Origin: Chitinophagaceae bacterium UBA3961
Lineage (GTDB): Bacteria; Bacteroidota; Bacteroidia; Chitinophagales; Chitinophagaceae
Assembly (NCBI GenBank): GCA_002385265.1
Contig: DGDD01000292.1
Location: 1-7,729, forward strand
Length of the DNA: 7,729 nt
Direction of reading: 5' to 3'
The position numbers and the translations under genes were made by a program. Positions 1 through 5,979 of this stretch are shown in pieces (the stretch's first letter is position 1; each line of letters opens with the position of its first letter). Under the pieces are notes generated by a model, which saw only the letters and a program-made list of their open reading frames with translations, was not told the DNA's origin and searched no databases.

Positions 1-266
1 TTGTACCCATCCGAATAACCCAATTTCGCATAGTGGGCAGCTATTCGAAGTCCAATGTAATTTCCGAATTGTTTTCTGAAGAATGCGCCAACCGCCAATT
101 TCGGGCGATTGAGTTGCGCACGCGTATTTAAGTCACCAAAGTAATGAGCGGCACCAATACTGAATCCCAACTCACCTTCTTGAACAGTACTTTCATATTG
201 AGCATTGGCTTTAAAGCTAATAAAGCTTGCCACCAATATCCCAGCAGCTAAGATCTTTGATTTCAT
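1..266 (-). CDS. DUF6089 family outer membrane beta-barrel protein, N-terminal part (cut by window edge)
   Basis: Only the first 88 codons are in the window; the gene continues past base 1. The ATG at 266 opens a clear signal peptide (MKSKILAAGI..., hydrophobic core about residues 4-17, likely cleavage after Ala22 in ANA-QY). The mature start has the pattern I associate with DUF6089: GELGFSIGAAHYFGDLN (residues 31-47), then NRPKLAVGAFFRKQFGNYIG (53-72), with alternating hydrophobic and aromatic residues as in a small outer membrane barrel. The function of this family is unknown. In related Bacteroidota I recall it between NAD kinase and the isoprenyl transferase/bamA/ompH genes, so an envelope role is likely. 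Here it follows the NAD kinase stop by 56 bases on the same strand, with no clear promoter in the gap, so co-transcription is plausible. Family assignment is confident; a barrel fold is inference. Confidence 0.88.
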   Translation of the reverse strand, partial: MKSKILAAGILVASFISFKANAQYESTVQEGELGFSIGAAHYFGDLNTRAQLNRPKLAVGAFFRKQFGNYIGLRIAAHYAKLGYSDGY

Positions 267-322
267 AGCTGCAATATAATAAAATGCGGCAGTTGATAAA
301 GGTTTATCCCTATAATATGCTG

Positions 323-1201
323 TTAATTGCGGGTATCCAGCCCCCAAGAAAGTTTGTTTCGAAGTGTTTGTAGGAAGTTGTTTTCATTCAATCGAATCAG
401 CCCAATATCGAAGCGTTCTTTTCGTACGGCCAATTGTACTTTCTTGTTAACCAATTGTCTACGAGAGTCTAAGGCACAAATAAAATGATCGGTTCTCCCT
501 TCAATTTCAAAAGAAATGACGTTGTTATCGGGTACCACAATGGGGCGCACATTGAGGTTGTGCGGTGCTACCGGGGTAATTACAAAACTGGAAGAATCGG
601 GGAAAATGATCGGACCACTACAGCTTAAAGAATAGCCTGTTGATCCTGTGGGTGTTGCAACAATAAGTCCATCCGACCAATACGTATTCAAAAACTCACC
701 ATTCAAGTAGGTATGTACCTTGATCATTGGAGAGGTGTCGGTTTTATGAATCGCGAATTCATTAAGAGCATAGGGAACTTCTCCAAAAAGGGGTTGTTCA
801 GCATCCAAGTGAATCAAACTACGTCGATCAATGATCATGGTTCTGGTAACTATGGCTTGTACCGCACTGTGGATCTCTTCTCTACCTAGCGAAGCCAAAA
901 AGCCCAATCTTCCAAAATTGATTCCTAGAACAGGGATATTCTTGTCTCTTACATAGGTAACCGTATCAAGTAGGGTGCCATCACCACCTAAGCTTATCAT
1001 GCATTCGATCGTATCATCTAAGTCAGCAGAAGAAGAAAAGAGAGAGTAATGATTGGGCAGATGAACAGCGGGTTTTATTTTCTCAAAATAAGGCTCATAG
1101 ATAACCGCCTCAATCTGTTCTTTGTTCAATTCATCCATCAATTGCTGCACAGCAGGCAAATGCTCCTGCTCCACTACCCTACTATAGATTGCTATTTTCA
1201 T
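323..1201 (-). CDS. nadK: NAD kinase (ATP-NAD kinase)
   Basis: The protein phosphorylates NAD to NADP in the cytoplasm, the only route to NADP in most bacteria. At 292 residues it has the normal length of the bacterial enzyme. The diagnostic motifs are in order: LGGDGTLLDT at 71-80 with catalytic Asp74; GINFGRLGFLA at 93-103; the Asn-Glu pair at 147-148 (ALNEFAIHK); the conserved stretch at 177-199 containing DGLIVATPTGSTGYSLS; ITPVAPHNLNVRPIV at 208-222; and Asp245 in the ALDSRRQ segment near the C-terminus. The C-terminal tail (NNFLQTLRNKLSW) resembles the end of E. coli NadK. The ATG at 1201 gives the expected beta-strand start MKIAIYSR. The gene starts 27 bases after the stop of the upstream POTRA-barrel gene, so it is probably in the same transcript. 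Nothing is missing or truncated. Confidence 0.97.
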   Translation of the reverse strand: MKIAIYSRVVEQEHLPAVQQLMDELNKEQIEAVIYEPYFEKIKPAVHLPNHYSLFSSSADLDDTIECMISLGGDGTLLDTVTYVRDKNIPVLGINFGRLGFLASLGREEIHSAVQAIVTRTMIIDRRSLIHLDAEQPLFGEVPYALNEFAIHKTDTSPMIKVHTYLNGEFLNTYWSDGLIVATPTGSTGYSLSCSGPIIFPDSSSFVITPVAPHNLNVRPIVVPDNNVISFEIEGRTDHFICALDSRRQLVNKKVQLAVRKERFDIGLIRLNENNFLQTLRNKLSWGLDTRN

Positions 1202-1228
1202 GAATGCATATTAATTGTTGTATCAGGC

Positions 1229-2686
1229 CTAGAAATCACTCTTGATGTGTAAAAATACCCCGTTTTGTCCTAATTGATTAAAACTATAATCGAACCGTAC
1301 CACGAAATCATAAAAACTCACCATGTCTAAGCCCACCCCATAAGTATAGAGAAGTTTGTTGGTGAGCGAATTTTCCGGATTTACTTTATTGTACACTGAG
1401 CCCCAATCACCAAACACCCTTGCATAAAACTGGAAAGGAACTTCGCTATGCGATTTCGATTTCAAATGTGTGGGCACTTTGAATCGTATGATTTCTTTTC
1501 TTAAAGTTGATCTCGATAAAAAAGCAGCCACGCCATCTACAACGTATCGCTCCAAGCCACGCAAGTACATGTCGCCAAAACCAAACATGCGCTGATTTAC
1601 AAAGGGCTGCTCGAATGGCAACCGAATAACGGCTTGTGTTTGTGTGGAGAAATACCATTTCTTTTTCAAATCCCAGTTATTCATGAGCTTTCCTCCGAAT
1701 TGCCACATGTTCATTTCACTTGAAAACCCTCGTTTTAAAAACGATACTTCCCCCATCCACCCTTTCAATGGATAAGGAATATAGTCTACTTTATAATAGT
1801 TCAAGTTGTACGACAGCTCAGGAAAAACGATGGATGTTTTTCCACCAAAGAAATATTTTGGATTGGCATTGATGACAGCCGAATCGATGTCTTGTCGCAC
1901 CAAAGCCAGTCGCACACTATTGAAAGTTCGTAAGCCGGGGCGATAGGTATAGTCTATGTGTGCATACCAACGTCTGGTTCCTCCAAAAGAATCGCTGAAT
2001 TGTTGTTGGTTGTTGATGGTTGCGTAATTGATCTCTCTGTTAAAGCTATAGGTCATCCCTAATTTATAGCCGTGCTTCAAGGTTCGATCGGCATAGGGTT
2101 GTTCGTATTCAAACTGCAACTGTTGCGTATACCCGGTGATCAACCAAATTTTTAATTTATCATTTCTACCGGTGAAGTTGTTGTATTGAAATTTGAAGCC
2201 ATAGTTGATACGTTGGATTCCAACACCCTGACGGAAAAATTCATTGATATTTCTATCTACAGCCTTCGCATAAGGAATGGGAAAGATGTACCACCGTTCT
2301 TTTACTTCTACTCGAATATCAACCACATAACCTCTGAACGACTTAACAGATATGATTGCCTCGTTGAACAACTTTGTGTTCATAAGCTGTTGCCTGCCAA
2401 TTTCAAAACCTTTTACGAGGTCGGGCAGATAAATAGAATCGCCTGTACTGAAAGGAAGTTCGCGCTTAACAATGTAATCTTTGGTTTTGTAATTTCCTTC
2501 AACAGTGATATCACCGATAATAAAGTGATTAGAACTAGAGGAAGAGCGGGCGGCTGTGGAATCGTGGTCTTCTAATAATTGTAATAAGTTAAGGTTTGGG
2601 CTCGAAGCTACTTGAGCTTGGGCACAAAAACCGGTCAGCAGGAGTAAAACTAACCCACAGTAATATAATTTAAGTTGTTGGTGCAT
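1229..2686 (-). CDS. Single-POTRA BamA/TamA (Omp85-like) outer membrane protein
   Basis: The 485-residue protein begins with a signal peptide (hydrophobic core about residues 9-20, likely cleavage near ..CAQA-QV at 24-25) and a short Ser-rich linker (48-52). One POTRA domain follows at about 56-131: it opens with IGDITVEGNYKTKDYIVKRE and closes with a strand VDIRVEVKERW. The remaining 325 or so residues (about 155-485) are rich in alternating aromatic/polar strands. They include FGDMYLRGLERYVVDG (370-385), whose RG (376-377) matches the conserved (V/L)RG motif of Omp85 barrels, and end in a terminal Phe (FLHIKSDF), the usual barrel-assembly signal. True BamA has five POTRA domains and is around 800 residues, so this is not BamA. 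It is a shorter relative whose function is unknown: possibly assembly or translocation of outer membrane components, or simply a channel. It lies between a CBS-protein gene (40 bases upstream) and NAD kinase (27 bases downstream), all on the same strand. Confidence 0.85.
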   Translation of the reverse strand: MHQQLKLYYCGLVLLLLTGFCAQAQVASSPNLNLLQLLEDHDSTAARSSSSSNHFIIGDITVEGNYKTKDYIVKRELPFSTGDSIYLPDLVKGFEIGRQQLMNTKLFNEAIISVKSFRGYVVDIRVEVKERWYIFPIPYAKAVDRNINEFFRQGVGIQRINYGFKFQYNNFTGRNDKLKIWLITGYTQQLQFEYEQPYADRTLKHGYKLGMTYSFNREINYATINNQQQFSDSFGGTRRWYAHIDYTYRPGLRTFNSVRLALVRQDIDSAVINANPKYFFGGKTSIVFPELSYNLNYYKVDYIPYPLKGWMGEVSFLKRGFSSEMNMWQFGGKLMNNWDLKKKWYFSTQTQAVIRLPFEQPFVNQRMFGFGDMYLRGLERYVVDGVAAFLSRSTLRKEIIRFKVPTHLKSKSHSEVPFQFYARVFGDWGSVYNKVNPENSLTNKLLYTYGVGLDMVSFYDFVVRFDYSFNQLGQNGVFLHIKSDF

Positions 2687-2726
2687 GTACTAAAGCCGGT
2701 AGCGTCCCTTTCAGAAATCCACTGCT

Positions 2727-3386
2727 TTAAATATTCAGATAATTCATGAGATGATCAAAATTGCTTTTCAACTCATTTTCATATTGTTCTTCACCAAAAA
2801 AGTGACGAACAGAATACTCATAGCGTTGAAAGGTAGCAAGTATATCACTCACTTCGAATTTATTAATTTTCAGAGTAACAAGAAAAGATTCAGTGGCGGG
2901 ATCCCAATGCGTATTAAGTTGAGTAATTTGAGCGTCGTTGGTTTCTACCAATTTGCTGATTTCAGAAAAAGAAAAAGCTTTGTTTTCCATTTCTAACACG
3001 ATAATAGCGCCGGCTGTTTTTACGCCATTAATAGTGCCCAATTGTAACAAAAGATCGGCATTGGAAATAACTCCCAAATAATGGCCTTCTTTGTCTACCA
3101 CCGGCACCACCGTAAGATGGTATTCGTTGGCCAATTGTACGGCTTCGAATACATGTGAATTAGCCTGTGCTGCAAGCTTTGAGAACCTACTTTGGATGAC
3201 TTGAATTTCCTCTCCCTCATCAACAGAAAGCAAATCGGACTCTAAAACCAACCCTTCAAATAAATCACCGTTCACCACTGCCAATTCGGAACAATGGTTT
3301 TCCTCCATCATATCCAATGCATGACGCACATCGTCTGTTAAACGAAGCGAAGGTATAGAGCTAGATAGGATGTTTTTATTCAACAT
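2727..3386 (-). CDS. CBS-pair protein with C-terminal ACT-like domain
   Basis: The 219-residue cytoplasmic protein has two CBS motifs. The first is at about 7-55 (IPSLRLTDDVRHALDMMEEN, then ELAVVNGDLFEGLVLESDLL). The second is at about 65-118, with VFEAVQLANEYHLTVVPVVD followed by HYLGVISNADLLLQL. CBS pairs commonly bind adenine nucleotides (AMP, ATP, S-adenosylmethionine) and act as energy or ligand sensors. The tail, about 124-200, has an ACT-like beta-alpha-beta pattern (GAIIVLEMENKAFSFSEISK, then ESFLVTLKINKFEVSDILAT). No enzyme domain is fused, so it is likely a stand-alone sensor whose partner is unknown. I recall close relatives next to NAD kinase in many Bacteroidota; here one POTRA-barrel gene separates them. 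That makes a link to nucleotide or NADP status attractive but unproven. The ATG at 3386 is the natural start. An 88-base gap with a possible terminator lies just upstream. Confidence 0.88.
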   Translation of the reverse strand: MLNKNILSSSIPSLRLTDDVRHALDMMEENHCSELAVVNGDLFEGLVLESDLLSVDEGEEIQVIQSRFSKLAAQANSHVFEAVQLANEYHLTVVPVVDKEGHYLGVISNADLLLQLGTINGVKTAGAIIVLEMENKAFSFSEISKLVETNDAQITQLNTHWDPATESFLVTLKINKFEVSDILATFQRYEYSVRHFFGEEQYENELKSNFDHLMNYLNI

Positions 3387-3409
3387 CTTTTGAATATGAT
3401 TTAGAGGTT

Positions 3410-3457
3410 AAAAAGGGACTCTCAGAACTAAGATTAGAACGTAGAAAGAGCCTTTTT
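3410..3457 (-). terminator. Possible intrinsic terminator between the hydrolase and CBS genes
   Basis: In the 88-base gap, an A5-GG arm (3410-3416) and CTCT (3419-3422) face AGAG (3447-3450) and CC-T5 (3451-3457), with a 2-base bulge and a long loop. The loop can itself fold by CTAA/TTAG (3427-3436). Both strands carry A tracts before and T tracts after the stem, so it could act in either direction. Read on the minus strand it would end the gldC-to-hydrolase transcript, or attenuate it before the CBS gene. The stem is weak and bulged, so this is only a candidate. Confidence 0.38.
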
Positions 3458-3474
3458 ATTTAGTAAGACGACAA

Positions 3475-4254
3475 TTAAGGGTTTACCGCTGCCGGTTGAC
3501 TCAATTTTGTCAAAAATTTATGAAGAATTTGATTGAACTCCTGAGGCACTTCCATCATAGGCGCATGACCGCATTTATCGATGAAATGGAGTTCACTATT
3601 GGGAATCAATTTGTGGAATTCTCGGCCCACAAAAGGAGGTGTTACTGCGTCGTTATTTCCCCAAATAAGAAGGGTTGGTTGTTTAATTTGGTTCAACTCT
3701 TCCCCCAAATTATTGCGGATGGCACTTTTTGCCAGTGCAATGATTTTGATGGCTTTAATTCTATTGTTAACGGTATTGTACACTTCGTCAACCAGTTCTT
3801 TGGTAGCTACCGCGGGATCGTAAAAGGTCACTTCCGTTTTCTTACGAATGTATTCATAATCGCCGCGCTTGGGGTAGGTATTACCCATTCCACTTTCGAA
3901 TAGGCCTGAACTGCCCGTTAAAATGAGTGATTTAATTTTCTCGGGGTGTTTAAGCGTGTGCACTAAAGCCACGTGACCTCCCAAAGAATTACCTAAAAGG
4001 TGAATGCCGGTATAATTGCGGTTCTCAATGAATTTATGAACGAATTTCTGTAATCCACCCACGGAAGTATGCAATAGATCCAGATCAAACAAAGGAAGCA
4101 TTGGCACCACTACTTTGTAATGATGACGGAAGTACTCAATTAAGTATTCGAAGTTACTCAATGCTCCGAACAAGCCATGCAGTAGCATCAGCGGCTCTCC
4201 CTCCCCTACCTCAATGTATTTAAACTTGTCAACTTCTTTGATCTCGTATTGCAT
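3475..4254 (-). CDS. Alpha/beta-fold hydrolase
   Basis: At 259 residues this is a compact alpha/beta hydrolase without signal peptide or membrane segment, so probably cytoplasmic. The family landmarks are complete. The oxyanion-hole HG is at 26-27 (LMLLHGLFGALSNF). The nucleophile elbow G-N-S-L-G is at 88-92, with Ser90. The acid is Asp202 in WGNNDAVTPP, and the catalytic His230 is in CGHAPMMEVP. A lid region of roughly 115-185 carries basic and aromatic residues (GNTYPKRGDYEYIRKKTE). The substrate cannot be read from sequence; esterase, C-C hydrolase or lipid-related activity are all possible. It follows the CvpA-family gene by 69 bases on the same strand. That gap has only imperfect TAnnTTTG-like boxes, so I do not call a separate promoter. 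The start ATG at 4254 gives a normal N-terminus; no residue of the triad is lost. Confidence 0.93.
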   Translation of the reverse strand: MQYEIKEVDKFKYIEVGEGEPLMLLHGLFGALSNFEYLIEYFRHHYKVVVPMLPLFDLDLLHTSVGGLQKFVHKFIENRNYTGIHLLGNSLGGHVALVHTLKHPEKIKSLILTGSSGLFESGMGNTYPKRGDYEYIRKKTEVTFYDPAVATKELVDEVYNTVNNRIKAIKIIALAKSAIRNNLGEELNQIKQPTLLIWGNNDAVTPPFVGREFHKLIPNSELHFIDKCGHAPMMEVPQEFNQILHKFLTKLSQPAAVNP

Positions 4255-4323
4255 CTTTTGTTCTTAAGAGTTCTATTCAAATAATCGCTAAAATAACTGT
4301 TTTACCGCAAATATGTACACTTC

Positions 4324-4866
4324 TTAGTTTTCTTGGATTTTTTCAGCAACATTTCCGAAGAAATATTCCAACTGTTGAAACATATTTTTGAACCAAGGAA
4401 TAACAGCACCCAAACCGTTTAACAAGCCAGGACCCCAATCACCAATAACCGGATAAACAACCGATTCTTGTACAGTGCTTGGTTGAATAATTTTGCCTTT
4501 CACCAAATAAAATAGAAGGATACTGAATATAGTGGTGTATAACACTGTATATAAAATAGCACCCCCCAGTTTATTTACCCAGCCTACAAAGGCTAATTCC
4601 ATGGATGTTTCGATAAACTTTGCGATCAATCGAACTACTAGCACCACGGCAACCAATACACCCACAAAACTCAACATCGGCAACCAAACACTTACCTCCT
4701 TATCATCGCCCCGAAAATGCGCTGCTACCACTACCGAAAGTTTTGTAGCTGCTGCCAATCCAATGAAAATGGCGAAGAAAGAAAACAGCGCAACAATGAG
4801 GCCCTTTTTCAATCCTTTAATGATGGCTATGGCCACCACAATCATATATAATAAGTCGATTGACAC
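4324..4866 (-). CDS. CvpA family inner membrane protein (GTG start)
   Basis: The 180-residue integral membrane protein has four predicted membrane segments at about 2-17, 22-40, 61-84 and 102-122. A soluble tail follows, ending in an amphipathic stretch (NMFQQLEYFFGNVAEKIQE). The beginning, IDLLYMIVVAIAIIKGLKKG, is typical of the CvpA (colicin V production) family, with the conserved KG-x-x-KG turn after the first helix. CvpA proteins are widespread and linked to colicin V export in E. coli and to envelope stress tolerance elsewhere; no colicin gene is seen here, so the family name should not be taken as function. The start is a GTG at 4864-4866, only 6 bases after the YqeY stop. The first in-frame ATG (codon 8) would cut into the first membrane helix, so GTG is preferred. 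The short spacing suggests translational coupling to the upstream gene. Confidence 0.88.
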   Translation of the reverse strand: MSIDLLYMIVVAIAIIKGLKKGLIVALFSFFAIFIGLAAATKLSVVVAAHFRGDDKEVSVWLPMLSFVGVLVAVVLVVRLIAKFIETSMELAFVGWVNKLGGAILYTVLYTTIFSILLFYLVKGKIIQPSTVQESVVYPVIGDWGPGLLNGLGAVIPWFKNMFQQLEYFFGNVAEKIQEN

Positions 4867-4872
4867 TTCAGA

Positions 4873-5325
4873 TTACTTCGCCAACAGTTCTTTTACCAAA
4901 GCGCTGATGGTTTTACCATCGGCTTGACCGGCTAATTCTTTCGTAGCCGCGCCCATCACTTTCCCCATGTCTTGAGGACCAGCAGCCCCTACTTTGGAAA
5001 TAATAGCACTGATCAAAGGCTTTAATTCATCGGCCGATAATTGCTTGGGTAAAAACAGCTCAATGATTTCGATCTCCTCGATCTCTTTTTGAGCCAGATC
5101 GGGACGGTTCTGCTGCTGGTAAATCTCCAATGAATCCTTTCTTTGCTTTACCAGTTTTTGCAAGAGTTTGGTTTCTTCAGCTTCGGAAACTTCTCCCGAA
5201 GCCCCTTCAGCTGTTTTCGCCAACAATAAAGCTGCTTTTATCGCACGTAAACTTCTCAACGCCTTCTCATCTTTAGCCAACATAGCCGTTTTCAAGGAAG
5301 CCGTAATTTTTTGTTCTAAACTCAT
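4873..5325 (-). CDS. GatB/YqeY domain-containing protein
   Basis: A 150-residue protein matching the stand-alone YqeY family, which resembles the tRNA-binding tail domain of GatB, the amidotransferase subunit that makes Gln-tRNA(Gln)/Asn-tRNA(Asn). Whether stand-alone YqeY proteins act on tRNA is not settled. Typical features are MSLEQKITASLKTAMLAKDE at the start, LRAIKAALLLAK (26-37), the central helix ETKLLQKLVKQRKDSLEIYQ (51-70), EIEIIELFLPKQLS (84-97), and the closing pattern DMGKVMGAATKELAGQADGK (119-138) before VKELLAK. The reading frame could extend to a GTG at 5334, adding three residues, but the ATG at 5325 gives the usual family start and is chosen. It begins 15 bases after the gldC stop and ends 6 bases before the CvpA-family start, so the three genes form one transcript. 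Confidence 0.93.
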   Translation of the reverse strand: MSLEQKITASLKTAMLAKDEKALRSLRAIKAALLLAKTAEGASGEVSEAEETKLLQKLVKQRKDSLEIYQQQNRPDLAQKEIEEIEIIELFLPKQLSADELKPLISAIISKVGAAGPQDMGKVMGAATKELAGQADGKTISALVKELLAK

Positions 5326-5340
5326 AATCAACACTTTAGA

Positions 5341-5691
5341 TTATTGAATCTTGTTCTCTTTTTCTTGTAATTCGGCAAAACGCTTATAAAAATCATGAGC
5401 GAATTGCTTCATTTTGTTAACCAACTCCTGCTGGTGCGTGGCTCTGTCGAATGAGTCAGCCATGGTCATCAGGGTTTGATAATAGAAATCTGCCATTTCA
5501 TCTACCCTCATTTCTTTGGTCCAAAGGTCCATTCGAAGGGCTGCATTGTCGGCACCATCCCAAAAAGACACCATAAAGGCTTTCGCATCTCTTGGTTTTT
5601 CTGCGGTACTGTCGGTTGCTTTCCATTGAATGGATTCGGGAACTCTCTTTTCGTCCAATCCAACTTCAATTGTTATGGTTGATTTTTGCAT
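5341..5691 (-). CDS. gldC: Gliding motility protein GldC
   Basis: The small soluble protein (116 residues, no signal peptide) matches GldC of Bacteroidota. It has the opening KSTITIEVGLDEKRVPESIQW (residues 3-23), the acidic-to-aromatic segment AKAFMVSFWDG (36-46), the hallmark ALRMDLWTKEMRVDEM (51-66), and the C-terminal helix FYYQTLMTMADSFDRAT (69-85). In Flavobacterium johnsoniae, GldC enhances gliding, and its loss reduces but does not abolish spreading. Its molecular action is unknown, and it occurs in many non-gliding relatives with type IX secretion. As first gene of the minus-strand run, its ATG at 5691 is preceded by a 288-base divergent promoter region. The tight coupling to YqeY and CvpA genes suggests a housekeeping transcript and does not by itself prove that the organism glides. 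Confidence 0.93.
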   Translation of the reverse strand: MQKSTITIEVGLDEKRVPESIQWKATDSTAEKPRDAKAFMVSFWDGADNAALRMDLWTKEMRVDEMADFYYQTLMTMADSFDRATHQQELVNKMKQFAHDFYKRFAELQEKENKIQ

Positions 5692-5728
5692 AAGTAATTC
5701 TTCTTAGTGATTCGCTATCAATTGAATG

Positions 5729-5736
5729 CAAAATTA
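5729..5736 (-). promoter_or_regulatory. gldC: Candidate -7 box for the gldC operon (TAATTTTG)
   Basis: On the minus strand these bases read TAATTTTG, an exact match to the Bacteroidota -7 pattern TAnnTTTG, and would give a leader of roughly 30 bases before the gldC ATG. No good TTTG -33 element lies at the usual 19-20 base spacing; the nearest is 25 bases away. The call rests on the -7 box and its position only. Confidence 0.4.
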
Positions 5737-5908
5737 CCAATCTTAAATGGCTTTTGATACCCAAAAATAACTGCGCACTTTATAGATATAAAATAGTTTT
5801 AATGTAAATTGAAATTGAATAACTTATGTATTAATATAGTTATGTTACCGAGGAAAAACTGCGCTAAAGGTTCGGATTTTACGGTGTAAAAAAAATAAGT
5901 AGTTACAC

Positions 5909-5940
5909 TTTGCATCCCAATTTTACGTTATCTAGCTTTG
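5909..5940 (+). promoter_or_regulatory. Promoter of the T9SS-sorted protein gene (TTTG-N20-TAGCTTTG)
   Basis: TTTG at 5909-5912 and TAGCTTTG at 5933-5940 are separated by 20 bases, matching the Bacteroidota primary sigma factor pattern (TTTG at -33, TAnnTTTG at -7). Transcription would start near 5946-5948, leaving a leader of about 33 bases before the ATG at 5980. Because the -7 box covers 5938-5940, the in-frame TTG at that place cannot be the translation start. Confidence 0.7.
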
Positions 5941-5979
5941 TTACAGCAATCCGTAATACCCAAAGTAAAATCAGTACCT

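Larger units (their letters stand above)
5692..5979. other. Divergent intergenic region between gldC and the T9SS-sorted protein gene
   Basis: These 288 bases are visibly A/T-richer than the flanking genes and hold no convincing gene. Besides the two promoter candidates listed, there is an imperfect dyad, ATAACT (5819-5824) and AGTTAT (5838-5843), around an A/T core. There is also an 8-base direct repeat AACTGCGC at 5769-5776 and 5857-5864. Either could be a regulator site, but both are short enough to be chance. Confidence 0.6.

Noticed and set aside
457..480. NAD kinase has Asp-Ser (245-246) where many relatives have Asp-Gly
   Set aside because: As I recall, E. coli NadK also has Asp-Ser at this place, so it is a normal variant and not a sign of lost activity.
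1446..1658. 70-codon minus-strand frame inside the POTRA-barrel gene
   Set aside because: It is an alternative frame of a gene whose main frame encodes the barrel with a conserved LRG motif; no frameshift is needed.
2186..2575. 129-codon open frame on the plus strand
   Set aside because: It lies wholly inside the POTRA-barrel gene on the other strand, has no family resemblance, no promoter, and a composition typical of an antisense shadow.
4324..4866. Colicin/bacteriocin system suggested by the CvpA family name
   Set aside because: No bacteriocin precursor, immunity or ABC export gene is nearby; the neighbours are housekeeping genes.
5326..5334. GTG start extending the YqeY-family protein by three residues
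   Set aside because: The ATG at 5325 gives the usual MSLEQKI start of the family, and there is no reason to prefer the GTG.
5769..5864. Direct repeat AACTGCGC at 5769-5776 and 5857-5864
   Set aside because: An 8-base repeat within a 288-base region is expected by chance about half the time, and the flanks do not match well.
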